This document shows, piece by piece, positions 16,875 to 25,741 of a stretch of DNA of 64,000 bases. Below the pieces are notes generated by a model. The model had not been told where the DNA came from. It saw nothing but the letters and a program-made list of their open reading frames with translations, and searched no databases. The DNA lies in assembly GCA_900772475.1 (NCBI GenBank), contig CAAHEI010000074.1, positions 62,001 through 126,000 of the forward strand, read 5' to 3'. This stretch comes from Clostridia bacterium. Its GTDB lineage: Bacteria; Bacillota; Clostridia; TANB77; CAG-465. The translations under genes were made by a program, and so were the position numbers. The first letter of the stretch is position 1; each line of letters opens with the position of its first letter.

Positions 16875-17204
16875 TTATTTGATTATATAAATAAGTTTTT
16901 GCAATGAATCTTTACAACAAAGTTTCTAATAATGTAAGCAAGTAAATTAATAAAACATTGATTGGTAAAAAAATAACATGTTAATAATAATTAAATTAAA
17001 AATCTGTGATTTGAGCCACTTAAAACCAGATAATAAAGTGGTTGCAAAAAATATAAAAATAAATCCACAGTGTGCGATTTATTGTACAACTAAGGGAATT
17101 AATCAATAAGAAATTGATTAATATTTCTATAAGATTGATTATATGTGATAGTTTACAGCCTCAAGGGACTACTTATGTGTGCCTTTGTGTGAAGAGAGAA
17201 AGGA
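16875..17204. other. Gap upstream of the dehydratase-like operon
   Basis: No gene found. Contains a hairpin ATTAATCAAT / ATTGATTAAT at about 17098-17122 and a CCACTT..AAGTGG hairpin near 17015-17040. No convincing promoter could be fixed by eye. Confidence 0.4.
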
Positions 17205-18188
17205 ATGAAATTTATTATGAAAATAGGAATTCCGTTAGGCCTTAGTATATATGAATATCCTGTTCTTTTTGTGAATTTTTTTAAATATCTTAACATTGAA
17301 GTAGTATTTAGTGAAAAAACAAGTCCAGATATATTAAGTAATGGAGTTAAATATTCACTTAGTGAATCATGTCTTGCAAGTAAAATATTTATAGGACACG
17401 TTGCTAACTTAGTAGATAGAATGAAAAATGAAAAAATAGATTATATTTTTATACCTAGACTTTGTACATTTGAAAATAATCAAACAACTTGTGTTAAATT
17501 ATTTGCCCTTTATGATATATGCAATAATATATTTAATGCTAATTTTTTAACATTAAATATAGATTATGGAAAAAATAGTACAGAATTAAAAGCTTTTTTA
17601 AAACTTGGAAAAAAAATAAATAAAAAAGTTCCAGAATGTATACACGCATATTTAATGGCAAGAAAGGATCAAAAATTATATGATAAGAAAAAACTAGATG
17701 AACAGTTAAAAGAAATAAATAAACAAGATTCTAAAAAGAGAGTAATTTTAGTTGCTCATCCATATATTGCTTATGATAGTATATTAGGTAAAAAAATTAC
17801 AAAATTATTGGAAAGGCAAAATGTAAACGTTATATTTGCAAATATTAATGAATTTTCAATGCAAAATCCTAAATTTTTTAAAATAGTAAAAAACAAGAAA
17901 TATGAGTATAAAAATATATCTGAAACGATATTTTGGAAATCAAGTAAAAATTTGCTTAATGGAATATATTCAAATTTGAATAATATTGATGGAATTGTTT
18001 ATCTTTCAGTTTTTCCTTGTGGCACAGACTCTCTTGTTAATGAACTTGCAATGAGAAAAATAAAAGATGTTCCATATATAAATATAGTATTAGATGAACA
18101 GGATGCAGATGCAGGGCTACAAACAAGAATTGAAAGTTTTGTAGATATTTTAAATATGAAAGAAAGGGATGAAAAAGTAATTGGATAA
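17205..18188 (+). CDS. 2-hydroxyacyl-CoA dehydratase-like protein (DUF2229-type), first of three
   Basis: 327 residues; an in-frame ATG at 17217 (MKIGIPLGL, the usual family start) is an alternative to the one at 17205. It resembles the activase-associated DUF2229 module: N-terminal MKIGIPLGLSIYEYPVLFVNFF, then SLSESCLASKIFIGHV and IDYIFIPRLCTFENNQTTC with cysteines that could bind an iron-sulfur cluster, and FPCGTDSLVNE near the C-terminus. True 2-hydroxyacyl-CoA dehydratases use such cysteines for a [4Fe-4S] cluster, but this sub-family has no proven substrate. It overlaps the next gene by 8 bases. Confidence 0.75.
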   Translation: MKFIMKIGIPLGLSIYEYPVLFVNFFKYLNIEVVFSEKTSPDILSNGVKYSLSESCLASKIFIGHVANLVDRMKNEKIDYIFIPRLCTFENNQTTCVKLFALYDICNNIFNANFLTLNIDYGKNSTELKAFLKLGKKINKKVPECIHAYLMARKDQKLYDKKKLDEQLKEINKQDSKKRVILVAHPYIAYDSILGKKITKLLERQNVNVIFANINEFSMQNPKFFKIVKNKKYEYKNISETIFWKSSKNLLNGIYSNLNNIDGIVYLSVFPCGTDSLVNELAMRKIKDVPYINIVLDEQDADAGLQTRIESFVDILNMKERDEKVIG

Positions 18189-19332
18189 TTTAACTAATAA
18201 AAAATTTAAGTATATTGTCAGCTTTCCACATATAGGTAACTATTATGTGCCCATATATAACTGGCTGTCAAATATAATTGATAAAAATAATACAAGAATA
18301 ATGATTCCCAAAAAAATGTCAAAATCAACAATTGAATATGGAGCATATCATAGTCCAGATTTTATTTGTCTTCCTTTTAAATATAATGTTGGTAATTTTA
18401 TAGAGTCATTAGAAAATGGTGCCAACGTACTTGTACAGGCTGGGGGAGGATGTAAGTACGGATATTATTCGGAGCTTCAAAAGCAAATATTAGAAGATCT
18501 TGGATATCAATTTGATTATATAACACTTGTAGATATGGGAAGAATAAAACCATTTAGAGTATATAATAAGTTTAAGAAAATAAATCCAAAACTTTCATTT
18601 TTTAAATTTATATATAGATTTTGTGTTGCTGCAGTAATTGCATATTATTTGGATAAATTTGAAGATTATATGAGAAAAAATTTAGCATATGAATTAAAAA
18701 AAGGAGAATTTAATTTACTTCACAAAAAATTTTTAATTAAATTAAAAAATGTAAAAAATCTTAGAGAATTACTAAAAATAAAAAATATATATTTAAATAA
18801 ACTAAAATCAGTGAAAGTTATATCGAAAGATGAAAAAAATAAAAAAATAAAAATTGGTATAATTGGTGAACTCTTTACATCTATGGAGCAATTTTCTTCG
18901 GATAATATAGAAAGAAAATTAAATGATTTAGGTGCAGCTACAAAAAGATATACTACAATAACATATTTAATGGTTAAAAAGCCTTTTGAGATGAAAAAAC
19001 TCATTAAAAATTCGAGTGAATATATAAAGTATGAACTGGGGGCTGATGGTACAACAAGTGTAGCACATGCTATTGAACTTGCTAAAAAAGGGTATGATGG
19101 TATTATACATATAAAGCCATTTGGATGTACACCTGAAGAAAATGCTGTTCCTATTCTTCAAAAAATAAGCAGAGATTATAACATTCCAATTATGTATTTG
19201 ACTTTTGATACACAAAATAGTGATACTGGTGTAAATACAAGACTGGAGGCATTTTATGATATGCTTTCTATGAAAAGAGAAAATTTAGAGTCAAGTAATA
19301 ATAATATTAAGGGGGTATTAAATGAACAATAA
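18181..19332 (+). CDS. 2-hydroxyacyl-CoA dehydratase-like protein, second of three
   Basis: 383 residues from a TTG at 18181, the only reasonable start because the next methionine is about 40 residues in. N-terminal half has YIVSFPHIGNYYVPIYNWL, HSPDFICLPFKYNVGNFIE and VLVQAGGGCKYGYYSELQ; C-terminal half has IGIIGELFTSMEQFSSDNIE and IHIKPFGCTPEENAVP with TFDTQNSDTGVNTRLEAF. Conserved cysteines (FICLPF, GGGCKYG, FGCTPE) fit the HgdB-like fold. Overlaps both neighbours, so translation is coupled. Confidence 0.75.
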   Translation: MDNLTNKKFKYIVSFPHIGNYYVPIYNWLSNIIDKNNTRIMIPKKMSKSTIEYGAYHSPDFICLPFKYNVGNFIESLENGANVLVQAGGGCKYGYYSELQKQILEDLGYQFDYITLVDMGRIKPFRVYNKFKKINPKLSFFKFIYRFCVAAVIAYYLDKFEDYMRKNLAYELKKGEFNLLHKKFLIKLKNVKNLRELLKIKNIYLNKLKSVKVISKDEKNKKIKIGIIGELFTSMEQFSSDNIERKLNDLGAATKRYTTITYLMVKKPFEMKKLIKNSSEYIKYELGADGTTSVAHAIELAKKGYDGIIHIKPFGCTPEENAVPILQKISRDYNIPIMYLTFDTQNSDTGVNTRLEAFYDMLSMKRENLESSNNNIKGVLNEQ

Positions 19333-20287
19333 ATATTACATAGGAATAGATATAGGTTCTATATCCACTAAAGGAGTTGTAATTGACTTAGATAATAACA
19401 TAGTTGCAAGTGAGTATTCATGGACTGAAGGAAGTCCAATTGAAGCAACTAAAAAGATTATAGAAAGTTTAAAAAATAGTTTAGATAGTAAAAATATAGA
19501 TCCTGATATTTATGGTATTGGCACAACGGGGTCTGCTAGAAATTTAATTGGAACAATATTAAATGCAAATTTGGTAAAGAATGAAATTACAGCACATGCT
19601 ATTGGAACGTTATCACGATATCCTGATGTAAAAACAATACTTGAAATAGGTGGACAGGATTCTAAAATTATTATAATTAGAAATGGTGTTGTAGTTGATT
19701 ATGCAATGAATACATTATGTGCAGCAGGTACAGGAGCTTTTTTATCTTCACAAGCAAAGAGACTTGGGGTACAAATTGAAGATTTAGGCGATATAGCATT
19801 AAAGTCAAAAAATCCTTCTAAAATAGCTGCAAGGTGTACAGTCTTTGCTGAATCAGATCTCGTACATAAAGCACAAATTGGGCATAGTAAAGAGGATATA
19901 GTAGCTGGAATTTGTGAGGCTGTTGTAAACAACTATTTAAATAACTTAGCAAAAGGAAAAAAGATTGAAGATAAAGTAATTTTTCAAGGAGGAGTAAGCA
20001 AAAATGTGGGTGTAGTTGAAGCTTTTAAAAAAACGTTAAACAAGGAAATTTATGTTGATAAAGATTCACATCTTATGGGTGCATTGGGAATAGCAATTTT
20101 ATCCAAAAAGGCTAATAAGAGTAAATCAAAATTAGATTTTAATTTTAATTTAAAAGATATCTCCTTTAAAACTATAGGCAGAGAATGCAATGGGTGTTCA
20201 AATAATTGTGAAATTGTTGATGTATATAAAGATAATGAAATAATAGACAGTATGGGAAATAGATGTCAGAAAGGAAGTAAAGCATAA
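19322..20287 (+). CDS. Acyl-CoA dehydratase activase (BadF/BcrA/HgdC-type ATPase)
   Basis: 321 residues; GGGGG site inside the end of the previous gene (11-base overlap). ASKHA-fold ATPase which, in the family, injects an electron into a dehydratase through a [4Fe-4S] cluster held between two subunits. Motifs: YIGIDIGSISTKGVVIDLD, GTTGSARNLIG, EIGGQDSKIIII, MNTLCAAGTGAFLSSQA and AARCTVFAESDLVHKAQIG, with the two cluster cysteines (NTLCAAG, AARCTVF), and FQGGVSKNVGVVEAF. A short Cys-rich tail (ECNGCSNNCEIVD...RCQKG) is an added feature, perhaps a second cluster. The two preceding genes are its presumed targets. Confidence 0.85.
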   Translation: MNNKYYIGIDIGSISTKGVVIDLDNNIVASEYSWTEGSPIEATKKIIESLKNSLDSKNIDPDIYGIGTTGSARNLIGTILNANLVKNEITAHAIGTLSRYPDVKTILEIGGQDSKIIIIRNGVVVDYAMNTLCAAGTGAFLSSQAKRLGVQIEDLGDIALKSKNPSKIAARCTVFAESDLVHKAQIGHSKEDIVAGICEAVVNNYLNNLAKGKKIEDKVIFQGGVSKNVGVVEAFKKTLNKEIYVDKDSHLMGALGIAILSKKANKSKSKLDFNFNLKDISFKTIGRECNGCSNNCEIVDVYKDNEIIDSMGNRCQKGSKA

Positions 20288-20351
20288 TTTTATATTGACT
20301 TTAAGAATTAAATTATATAGATTAACTAGATGATTTTAAATAAAATCTAAG

Positions 20352-20389
20352 AAAAAATATAAGTAATATTATTTACTTATATTTTTTTT
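20352..20389 (+). terminator. Terminator after the dehydratase-like operon
   Basis: AATATAAGTAA / TTACTTATATT hairpin then TTTTTTT. The -35 of the next promoter is embedded in its right arm. Confidence 0.65.
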
Positions 20390-20400
20390 GATGATATAAT
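20372..20400 (+). promoter_or_regulatory. SigA-type promoter of the SDR-ymdB-cysE cluster
   Basis: TTTACT (20372-20377), 17-base spacer, TATAAT (20395-20400), overlapping the preceding terminator. Confidence 0.6.
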
Positions 20401-20421
20401 ATACATGAAGAGAGGGTATAT

Positions 20422-21174
20422 ATGAAAGCTTTAGTTACAGGTGCCTCATCTGGTATAGGATATGAGATTTCAAAGTATTTAGCAAAAAGAGGCTATGATA
20501 TAATAGTAGTAGCAAGAAACAGGCAAGCATTAGAAAATTTAAAAGAAGAAATAAAAACAAATGTCCAAATTGTTTGTATGGATTTATCTGTTGTAGATAA
20601 TTGTGTAAAGTTATATGAAAATTTCAAAGATGAAAACATTGATGTTTTAATAAATAATGCAGGATTTGGAATGTATGGCAATTTTGATATTTTAGATATG
20701 AATAAAGAAATTGAAATGATTAATGTAAACATACTTGCATGTGATATTTTGACTAAATTATTTTTAAAAGATATGAAAAAAAGAGATGCAGGATATATAT
20801 TAAATGTTGGCTCTATTGCAGGTTTTATGCCAGGACCACTTATGAGTTCATATTATGCATCAAAGTCATATGTGGTAAAATTGACGCAAGCTATAAGAAA
20901 AGAGTTAAAGAAAAGTAAATCAGGAGTATCTGTTAGTGTACTATGTCCCGGACCTGTAAATACAAATTTCAATAGCATTGCAGGTGTAAAATTTGCAGTA
21001 AGGCCATTATCAAGTGAATATGTTGCAAAATATGCTGTGGATATGATGTTTAAGAAAAAACTTGTTATTGTACCAGGATTTACAATAAAACTTGCTAGAT
21101 TTTTTAGTAAATTTACACCAGATAATATTTTAGCTGAAATAACATATTATATCCAAACAAAGAAAGATAAATAG
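20422..21174 (+). CDS. Short-chain dehydrogenase/reductase
   Basis: 250 residues; GAGAGGG ribosome site. Classical SDR: cofactor loop TGASSGIG (7-14), NNAGFGMYG (about 77-85), catalytic Ser in NVGSIAGF, catalytic YxxxK as YYASKSY (about 148-152), then CPGPVNTNF. Arg in VVARNRQ after beta-2 suggests NADP(H). Substrate unknown; it resembles the broad DltE/YqjQ-like SDR group. The C-terminus has a hydrophobic/basic stretch. First gene of a plus-strand cluster with ymdB (20 bases later) and cysE. Confidence 0.85.
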   Translation: MKALVTGASSGIGYEISKYLAKRGYDIIVVARNRQALENLKEEIKTNVQIVCMDLSVVDNCVKLYENFKDENIDVLINNAGFGMYGNFDILDMNKEIEMINVNILACDILTKLFLKDMKKRDAGYILNVGSIAGFMPGPLMSSYYASKSYVVKLTQAIRKELKKSKSGVSVSVLCPGPVNTNFNSIAGVKFAVRPLSSEYVAKYAVDMMFKKKLVIVPGFTIKLARFFSKFTPDNILAEITYYIQTKKDK

Positions 21175-21194
21175 AAGTAATAAAGGAGAGAAAA

Positions 21195-21980
21195 ATGAAT
21201 TTTTTAATTATTGGAGATGTCGTGGGAAAAAGTGGAGTGGAAAAATTACAAAAAGAGCTTCCAAATTTAATTAAAAAAAATAACATAGATTTTTGCATTG
21301 TAAACGGCGAAAACTCTGCTAATGGAAAAGGACTTAGAAAACAAGAGTATGATAAAATAAAAGCTTGTGGTGCAGATGTTATTACAATGGGAAATCATGT
21401 TTATTATAGAAAAGAGATGGCAAGTGAATATATAAATTTTAAAGACTTATTAATTCCTGCTAATATAACTAATTTAAATGGTAATAATAATGTTGTAAAA
21501 GAAAAAAATGGTAAAAAAATTGGGGTAATTAATTTGATTGGTAAAGCTGAAATGGGTGATATATTAGAAAAAAATACTAGTGATCCTTTTAAATGTATCT
21601 TATCTCAAATAGAAGAAGTAAAAAAGGCTGGAGCAGATTATATTTTCATTGATTTTCATGCCGAAGCAACTGCAGAAAAAATAGCTATGGGATATTTCCT
21701 TGATGGTAGAGTTACCTGTGTTTTTGGTACACATACACATGTTGCAACATCAGATGAAACAATTTTATCAAATGGCACTGCGTATATAACTGATATTGGT
21801 ATGACAGGCCCTAAAGATAGTGTTATCGGTCTTAAAAAAGAAGTCGCCTTAAAAAGATTTGTTGAAGGAGCTTATGCAAAATATGAGTGTAGTCAAAATG
21901 AAGCATTTTTAAACGGACTTATTGTAAAAACAGATGACTTAACACATATGCCTGTAAGTATAGATAGAATTAATATGTAA
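21195..21980 (+). CDS. ymdB: YmdB-type metallophosphodiesterase
   Basis: 261 residues; AAAGGAG ribosome site. Calcineurin-like 2',3'-cyclic nucleotide phosphodiesterase that in Bacillus affects RNase Y, biofilm and sporulation fate. Metal and catalytic motifs: IIGDVVG (Asp 8), VNGENSANGKG, ITMGNHVYYRKE, DFHAEATAEK and VFGTHTHVATSDE, with DIGMTGPKDSVIG. All ligand positions expected for the family are present. In Bacillus ymdB lies next to rny; here they are 5.5 kb apart, separated by IS debris and the dehydratase operon. Confidence 0.92.
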   Translation: MNFLIIGDVVGKSGVEKLQKELPNLIKKNNIDFCIVNGENSANGKGLRKQEYDKIKACGADVITMGNHVYYRKEMASEYINFKDLLIPANITNLNGNNNVVKEKNGKKIGVINLIGKAEMGDILEKNTSDPFKCILSQIEEVKKAGADYIFIDFHAEATAEKIAMGYFLDGRVTCVFGTHTHVATSDETILSNGTAYITDIGMTGPKDSVIGLKKEVALKRFVEGAYAKYECSQNEAFLNGLIVKTDDLTHMPVSIDRINM

Positions 21981-22033
21981 CTTATATTTAAACATTTCAT
22001 ATAATAATATATAGCCAGAAATAGGTGATATAA

Positions 22034-22567
22034 ATGAAATGTTTTTTTCTTTTCCTAAAGAACTTATATTTAGATGCAAAAAATATTAAAGATAAAGATC
22101 CAGCTGCAAGATCATTAATTTCTATTATTTTACTATATCCTGGATTTCGTGCTATAGTTGATCATAGGATAGCACATTTTTTATACCAGCATAAACTTTT
22201 TTTCCTTGCAAGATTTGTTTCTCAAAGATCAAGATTTAAAACTGGTATTGAAATTCATCCGGGAGCTAAAATAGGAAGTAGGTTATTTATGGATCATGGA
22301 ATGGGAATTGTAATAGGTGAGACGACAGTTATAGGGGATAATTGTACAATTTATCATGGAGTAACATTAGGGGGGACGGGAAAGGATAAAGCTAAAAGAC
22401 ATCCAACATTAAAAGATAATGTTATGGTTGGATGTGGAAGCAAAGTACTGGGCAATATAACAATTGGTTACAACGTAAAAATTGGTGCTAATTCAGTTAT
22501 ATTACATAATGTCGAAGATAATTGTACAGTTGTTGGAATACCTGCTAAAATAGTAAAAAAGGAGTAG
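22034..22567 (+). CDS. cysE: Serine O-acetyltransferase
   Basis: 177 residues; AGGTGAT ribosome site. Makes O-acetylserine from serine and acetyl-CoA, first step of cysteine synthesis. Left-handed beta-helix of hexapeptide repeats: FKTGIEIHPGAKIGSRLFMD, HGMGIVIGETTVIGDNCTIY, HGVTLGGTGKD..RHPTLKDN, IGYNVKIGANSVIL and the tail VVGIPAKIV. The catalytic Asp/His positions (MDHGMG, YHGVTLGG) are intact. Short N-terminal version lacking the extended domain of E. coli CysE, like the Bacillus enzyme. No T-box or S-box leader is visible in the 53-base gap. Confidence 0.92.
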   Translation: MKCFFLFLKNLYLDAKNIKDKDPAARSLISIILLYPGFRAIVDHRIAHFLYQHKLFFLARFVSQRSRFKTGIEIHPGAKIGSRLFMDHGMGIVIGETTVIGDNCTIYHGVTLGGTGKDKAKRHPTLKDNVMVGCGSKVLGNITIGYNVKIGANSVILHNVEDNCTVVGIPAKIVKKE

Positions 22568-22583
22568 TTACACTCCTTTTTAT
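22556..22583 (+). terminator. Terminator after cysE
   Basis: AAAGGAGT / ACTCCTTTTTATT hairpin overlapping the stop. Confidence 0.75.
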
Positions 22584-22594
22584 TATTTTTAATA

Positions 22595-22834
22595 TTATTT
22601 AGAAACTTGTCTTAAACAGTTTTTGCAAATATTTTTTCCTTTAAATGTTATAATATCATTGGCTTCACCGCAAAATACACAAGCAGGAAGATATTTTTTT
22701 AGTATAACAGAATCACCACTTGTATATATTTCAAGTGAATCTTTTACTTCAATTCCAAGACTTTTTCTAAGTTCAGATGGAAGAACTATTCTTCCAAGTT
22801 CATCAACTTTTCTAACAATTCCTGTGGACTTCAT
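22595..22834 (-). CDS. AbrB-type transition-state regulator with zinc-finger tail
   Basis: 79 residues; AGGAGG ribosome site. N-terminal AbrB DNA-binding domain (MKSTGIVRKVDELGRIVLPS, residues 1-47) followed by a short tail with two CxxC pairs (CVFCGE and CKNCLR), a probable zinc ribbon. AbrB proteins repress post-exponential genes; this small C4 version is common in Clostridia and Bacilli. Last gene of the minus-strand run murA-MBL-rlmH-abrB, 27 bases after rlmH. Confidence 0.88.
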   Translation of the reverse strand: MKSTGIVRKVDELGRIVLPSELRKSLGIEVKDSLEIYTSGDSVILKKYLPACVFCGEANDIITFKGKNICKNCLRQVSK

Positions 22835-22861
22835 TTTAACCTCCTATTCAATTTATATTTT

Positions 22862-23350
22862 TTAATGATGATAAGTTTCATTATTTGAAATTTTAAATGC
22901 CCTAAAAATTTGTTCTAGTAAAAATAACCTAATTAATTGATGTGGGAATGTAAGCTTTGAAAAACACACCTTATAATTGGACATTTGTATAAGCTTGCTT
23001 GACATTCCTAAGCTTCCACCAATTAAAAATACTATTGTTGAGTATCCATTTAAAGCTATATTTTGAATTTTATCTGAAAAATCAGGCGATGTTAGTTCAT
23101 TTCCAGATAAATCTAAAGCTATAATGTATGGTTTATTTAATTTCTCTAATTTATTTATTATTTTGTTACTTTCTTTTTCTTTAATATTTTCCATATCCAT
23201 ACTAGATAGGAAAGATGGAATTTTTTCATCCTCAACATCAATAATTTCAAGTTTTGCATATTTTGAAATTCTTTTTTGATATTCATTTATAAGACTCAAA
23301 AGATTTTTATCTTTAATTTTACCAACACACATTATTTTAATATTTATCAT
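22862..23350 (-). CDS. rlmH: 23S rRNA (pseudouridine1915-N3)-methyltransferase
   Basis: 162 residues. SPOUT methyltransferase acting on 70S ribosomes at helix 69. Signatures: INIKIMCVGKIKD at the N-terminus, ALDLSGNELTS, IVFLIGGSLGMSSKL and FPHQLIRLFLLEQIFRAF with final YHH. Length is typical. It overlaps the MBL hydrolase by the ATGA motif (4 bases). Confidence 0.95.
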   Translation of the reverse strand: MINIKIMCVGKIKDKNLLSLINEYQKRISKYAKLEIIDVEDEKIPSFLSSMDMENIKEKESNKIINKLEKLNKPYIIALDLSGNELTSPDFSDKIQNIALNGYSTIVFLIGGSLGMSSKLIQMSNYKVCFSKLTFPHQLIRLFLLEQIFRAFKISNNETYHH

Positions 23351-24138
23351 ATATTATATACCTCACAAGAAAGAGTTTTCGAAGCAATATTTAAATTAAC
23401 GTTTGAAAGAGGAATATCTTTTTTAATAAGCTCATCTTCTAATGTATTAATCAAAATATCTGGATTATTATTATTTTGGCTAAGATGAGCAAATAAAAAG
23501 TTATCTTTACCCATGTTAGCAAGTCTTGCAACTGTCATAGCTGCATCATCGTTAGATAAATGGCCAGTTAAACTTTTTATTCTATGTTTTAGTGGATAAG
23601 GATATTTACCAAAATCAAGCATGGTTTTATCATAATTTGCTTCAAGTACAATATAATTTGCATTCTTTAAATATTCAAATACTTCATCTGAAACATATCC
23701 AAGATCTGTAGCGTAAGTTAAACTCTCATTGCCAGTTATAATGTTATAGCCACATGGACATACAGCATCGTGTGATGTTTCAAAAGGTGTAATTTCCATA
23801 TCTTTTATTTTAAAAGGTTGTCCGTAATTTACACAATATATATCTGCTGGTATATTTTTATCATTTAGCATGTCTTTTAAATATTGGGCAGTTTTTCCGC
23901 AAGCATATATAGGAATATTATTTTTCCTACAAAGAAGGGATAAACCTTTAATATGATCAACATGTTCATGAGTTATTAAAACAGCAGATGTATCCATTAA
24001 ACTTTTATCAATTTGTTTTAAGCCCTCGTTAATTGCCTTGTATGAGACACCCACGTCTAATAGTATATTTGTTTTTTCAGTTCCAATATGGAACATATTT
24101 CCAGAGCTAGAACTATAAAGAGGATGAATATTAAGCAT
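23347..24138 (-). CDS. MBL-fold metallohydrolase, WalJ/YycJ-like
   Basis: 263 residues; ATG at 24138 with AGGTGAG 5 bases upstream, rather than an ATG at 24165 inside murA. Cytoplasmic metallo-beta-lactamase-fold phosphodiesterase or nuclease. Motifs: HPLYSSSSGNMFHIG, ITHEHVDHIKGL (metal motif HxHxDH), PFETSHDAVCPCGY, TYATDLGYV, ANYDKTML and LTGHLSNDDAA. In Bacillus WalJ/YycJ belongs to the walRK cluster and is linked to replication and cell-wall control; here it follows murA, overlapping it by 8 bases. The next gene rlmH is also near walJ in many Firmicutes. Confidence 0.88.
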   Translation of the reverse strand: MLNIHPLYSSSSGNMFHIGTEKTNILLDVGVSYKAINEGLKQIDKSLMDTSAVLITHEHVDHIKGLSLLCRKNNIPIYACGKTAQYLKDMLNDKNIPADIYCVNYGQPFKIKDMEITPFETSHDAVCPCGYNIITGNESLTYATDLGYVSDEVFEYLKNANYIVLEANYDKTMLDFGKYPYPLKHRIKSLTGHLSNDDAAMTVARLANMGKDNFLFAHLSQNNNNPDILINTLEDELIKKDIPLSNVNLNIASKTLSCEVYNI

Positions 24139-25420
24139 TATTCTCACCTTGCATAGAATTATCATCTATAAGTTTAATATCTGCACCAAGATTATTAAAT
24201 TTCATTGCAATATTTTCATATCCTCTCAAAATATGTTCAATATTATATACTTCTGTTGTACCTTCTGCAATTAAGCCGGCAATTATCATAGCAGCACCAG
24301 CTCTTAAGTCATGAGCCTGAACAGGTGCACTATATAATTTTTCAACTCCTTTTACAATGGCTGTAGAACCGTGTGCAGAAATATCTGCTCCCATTTTAGC
24401 AAGTTCATCTGTATATTGGAATCTTGAACTCCAAATACTTTCAACAATAATGCCGGTTCCATCACAAATTGTAAGTAAAATACATATTTGAGGTTGCATA
24501 TCAGTTGGAAAACCAGGATAGGGCATTGTTTTTACACTAAATGCTTTTGGAGTTTTATCCATTTTTACTCTTACAGATGTAGAATGTTCTTCAACAGTTG
24601 CACCAGCTTCAATTAATTTTGAAGTAATTGGTTCTAAATGTTTTGGAATACAGTTTTTTATTAAAACATCACCTTTTGTAACTGCAGCAGCGACCATGAA
24701 TGTACCAGCTTCAATTTGATCAGGAATAATAGAATAGCTAGATTTTTGTTGTAGACTATCAACTCCTGTAACTTTTATTGTATCAGTTCCTGCACCTTTT
24801 ATATTTGCTCCCATAGAATTTAAGAAGTTGGCTAGATCAACAACATGTGGTTCTTTAGCACAATTTTCAATTGTTGTATTTCCTTCTGCAAGTGTTGCCG
24901 CAAGTATTGCATTCATTGTAGCTCCAACACTTACAACATCTAAAAATATGTTATTTCCTTTAAGTCTTTCTTTTCTATTTGCATAAACATTACCACTTTT
25001 TACTTCAACAGTTGCACCAAGGCTTTCAAATGCTTTGATATGTTGATCTATAGGTCTTGCTCCTAAATTACATCCACCAGGTAAGCTGATTTGTACATTA
25101 TCAAATCTTCCAAGTAATGCACCAAGTAAATAATATGAAGCTCTAAATTTACTTGTAAGTTCATATGAAGCAATGGCAGAATTTACATTTGAATTATCTA
25201 TTATTACTTCATTATCTGAAATATGATCAATATTAGAGCCCAAAGACTCTAATATCTCATAATACGCTCTTATATCACTTATATTCGGAACGTTTTCAAG
25301 GTGACATTTTCCCTTTACAAGTAAGGTAGCTGGAATAATGGCTACAGCAGCATTTTTTGCACCAGAAATTGTCACTTCGCCTTTTAATTTACAAGGACCT
25401 TTTACAACAAATTTTCTCAT
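24131..25420 (-). CDS. murA: UDP-N-acetylglucosamine 1-carboxyvinyltransferase
   Basis: 429 residues. Transfers enolpyruvate from PEP to UDP-GlcNAc, the first committed step of peptidoglycan synthesis. The catalytic and fosfomycin-targeted Cys is present (residue 117, PGGCNLGARPIDQH), as are the N-terminal KGEVTISGAKNAAVAIIP and the C-terminal DLRAGAAMIIAGLIAEG and HILRGYENI. Length is normal. First gene of the minus-strand run murA-MBL-rlmH-abrB. Confidence 0.96.
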   Translation of the reverse strand: MRKFVVKGPCKLKGEVTISGAKNAAVAIIPATLLVKGKCHLENVPNISDIRAYYEILESLGSNIDHISDNEVIIDNSNVNSAIASYELTSKFRASYYLLGALLGRFDNVQISLPGGCNLGARPIDQHIKAFESLGATVEVKSGNVYANRKERLKGNNIFLDVVSVGATMNAILAATLAEGNTTIENCAKEPHVVDLANFLNSMGANIKGAGTDTIKVTGVDSLQQKSSYSIIPDQIEAGTFMVAAAVTKGDVLIKNCIPKHLEPITSKLIEAGATVEEHSTSVRVKMDKTPKAFSVKTMPYPGFPTDMQPQICILLTICDGTGIIVESIWSSRFQYTDELAKMGADISAHGSTAIVKGVEKLYSAPVQAHDLRAGAAMIIAGLIAEGTTEVYNIEHILRGYENIAMKFNNLGADIKLIDDNSMQGENNA

Positions 25421-25522
25421 ATATACTCTTCCCCCTGAATAACCTTATAATATAATATCGTTAACTATCAAAAAGTATAACATAGTTTTTGCAAAAAAAC
25501 AATATTTCGACAAAAATATCTA

Positions 25523-25741
25523 TCATCTTTTAAAAAGGCTTTTTATATTGCAACATAAATTGTTACAGCAACCAGTAATATTAGTTAATTCATTTTCAAC
25601 ACACATAAGCTTTGAAAAGAAAATTAAATCTTTTCCCGTTACATAGTGTGAGTTGTTTATATGTAATTTACTAGGATAACAGCATAAAAATTTATTCAGC
25701 ATTTGTTTTGGAATATAATTGTTATAATATATATTTTTCAT
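25523..25741 (-). CDS. Small Cys-rich protein of unknown function
   Basis: 72 residues, supported by an excellent ribosome site (AAAGGAGGTG 5 bases before ATG). Not recognised. It has seven cysteines: FLCCYP (20-21), one in LMCVEN (47) and GCCNNLCCN (58-64), as well as a basic C-terminus (KSLFKR). No signal peptide or membrane segment. The paired cysteines suggest metal binding or a small redox or spore-coat-like protein. It lies between murA (100 bases) and the divergent rpmE, on the same strand as murA but before it. Confidence 0.55.
   Translation of the reverse strand: MKNIYYNNYIPKQMLNKFLCCYPSKLHINNSHYVTGKDLIFFSKLMCVENELTNITGCCNNLCCNIKSLFKR

Noticed and set aside
22022..22034. Riboswitch or T-box in front of cysE
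   Set aside because: The 53-base gap after ymdB is too short and has no T-box sequence or structured leader.
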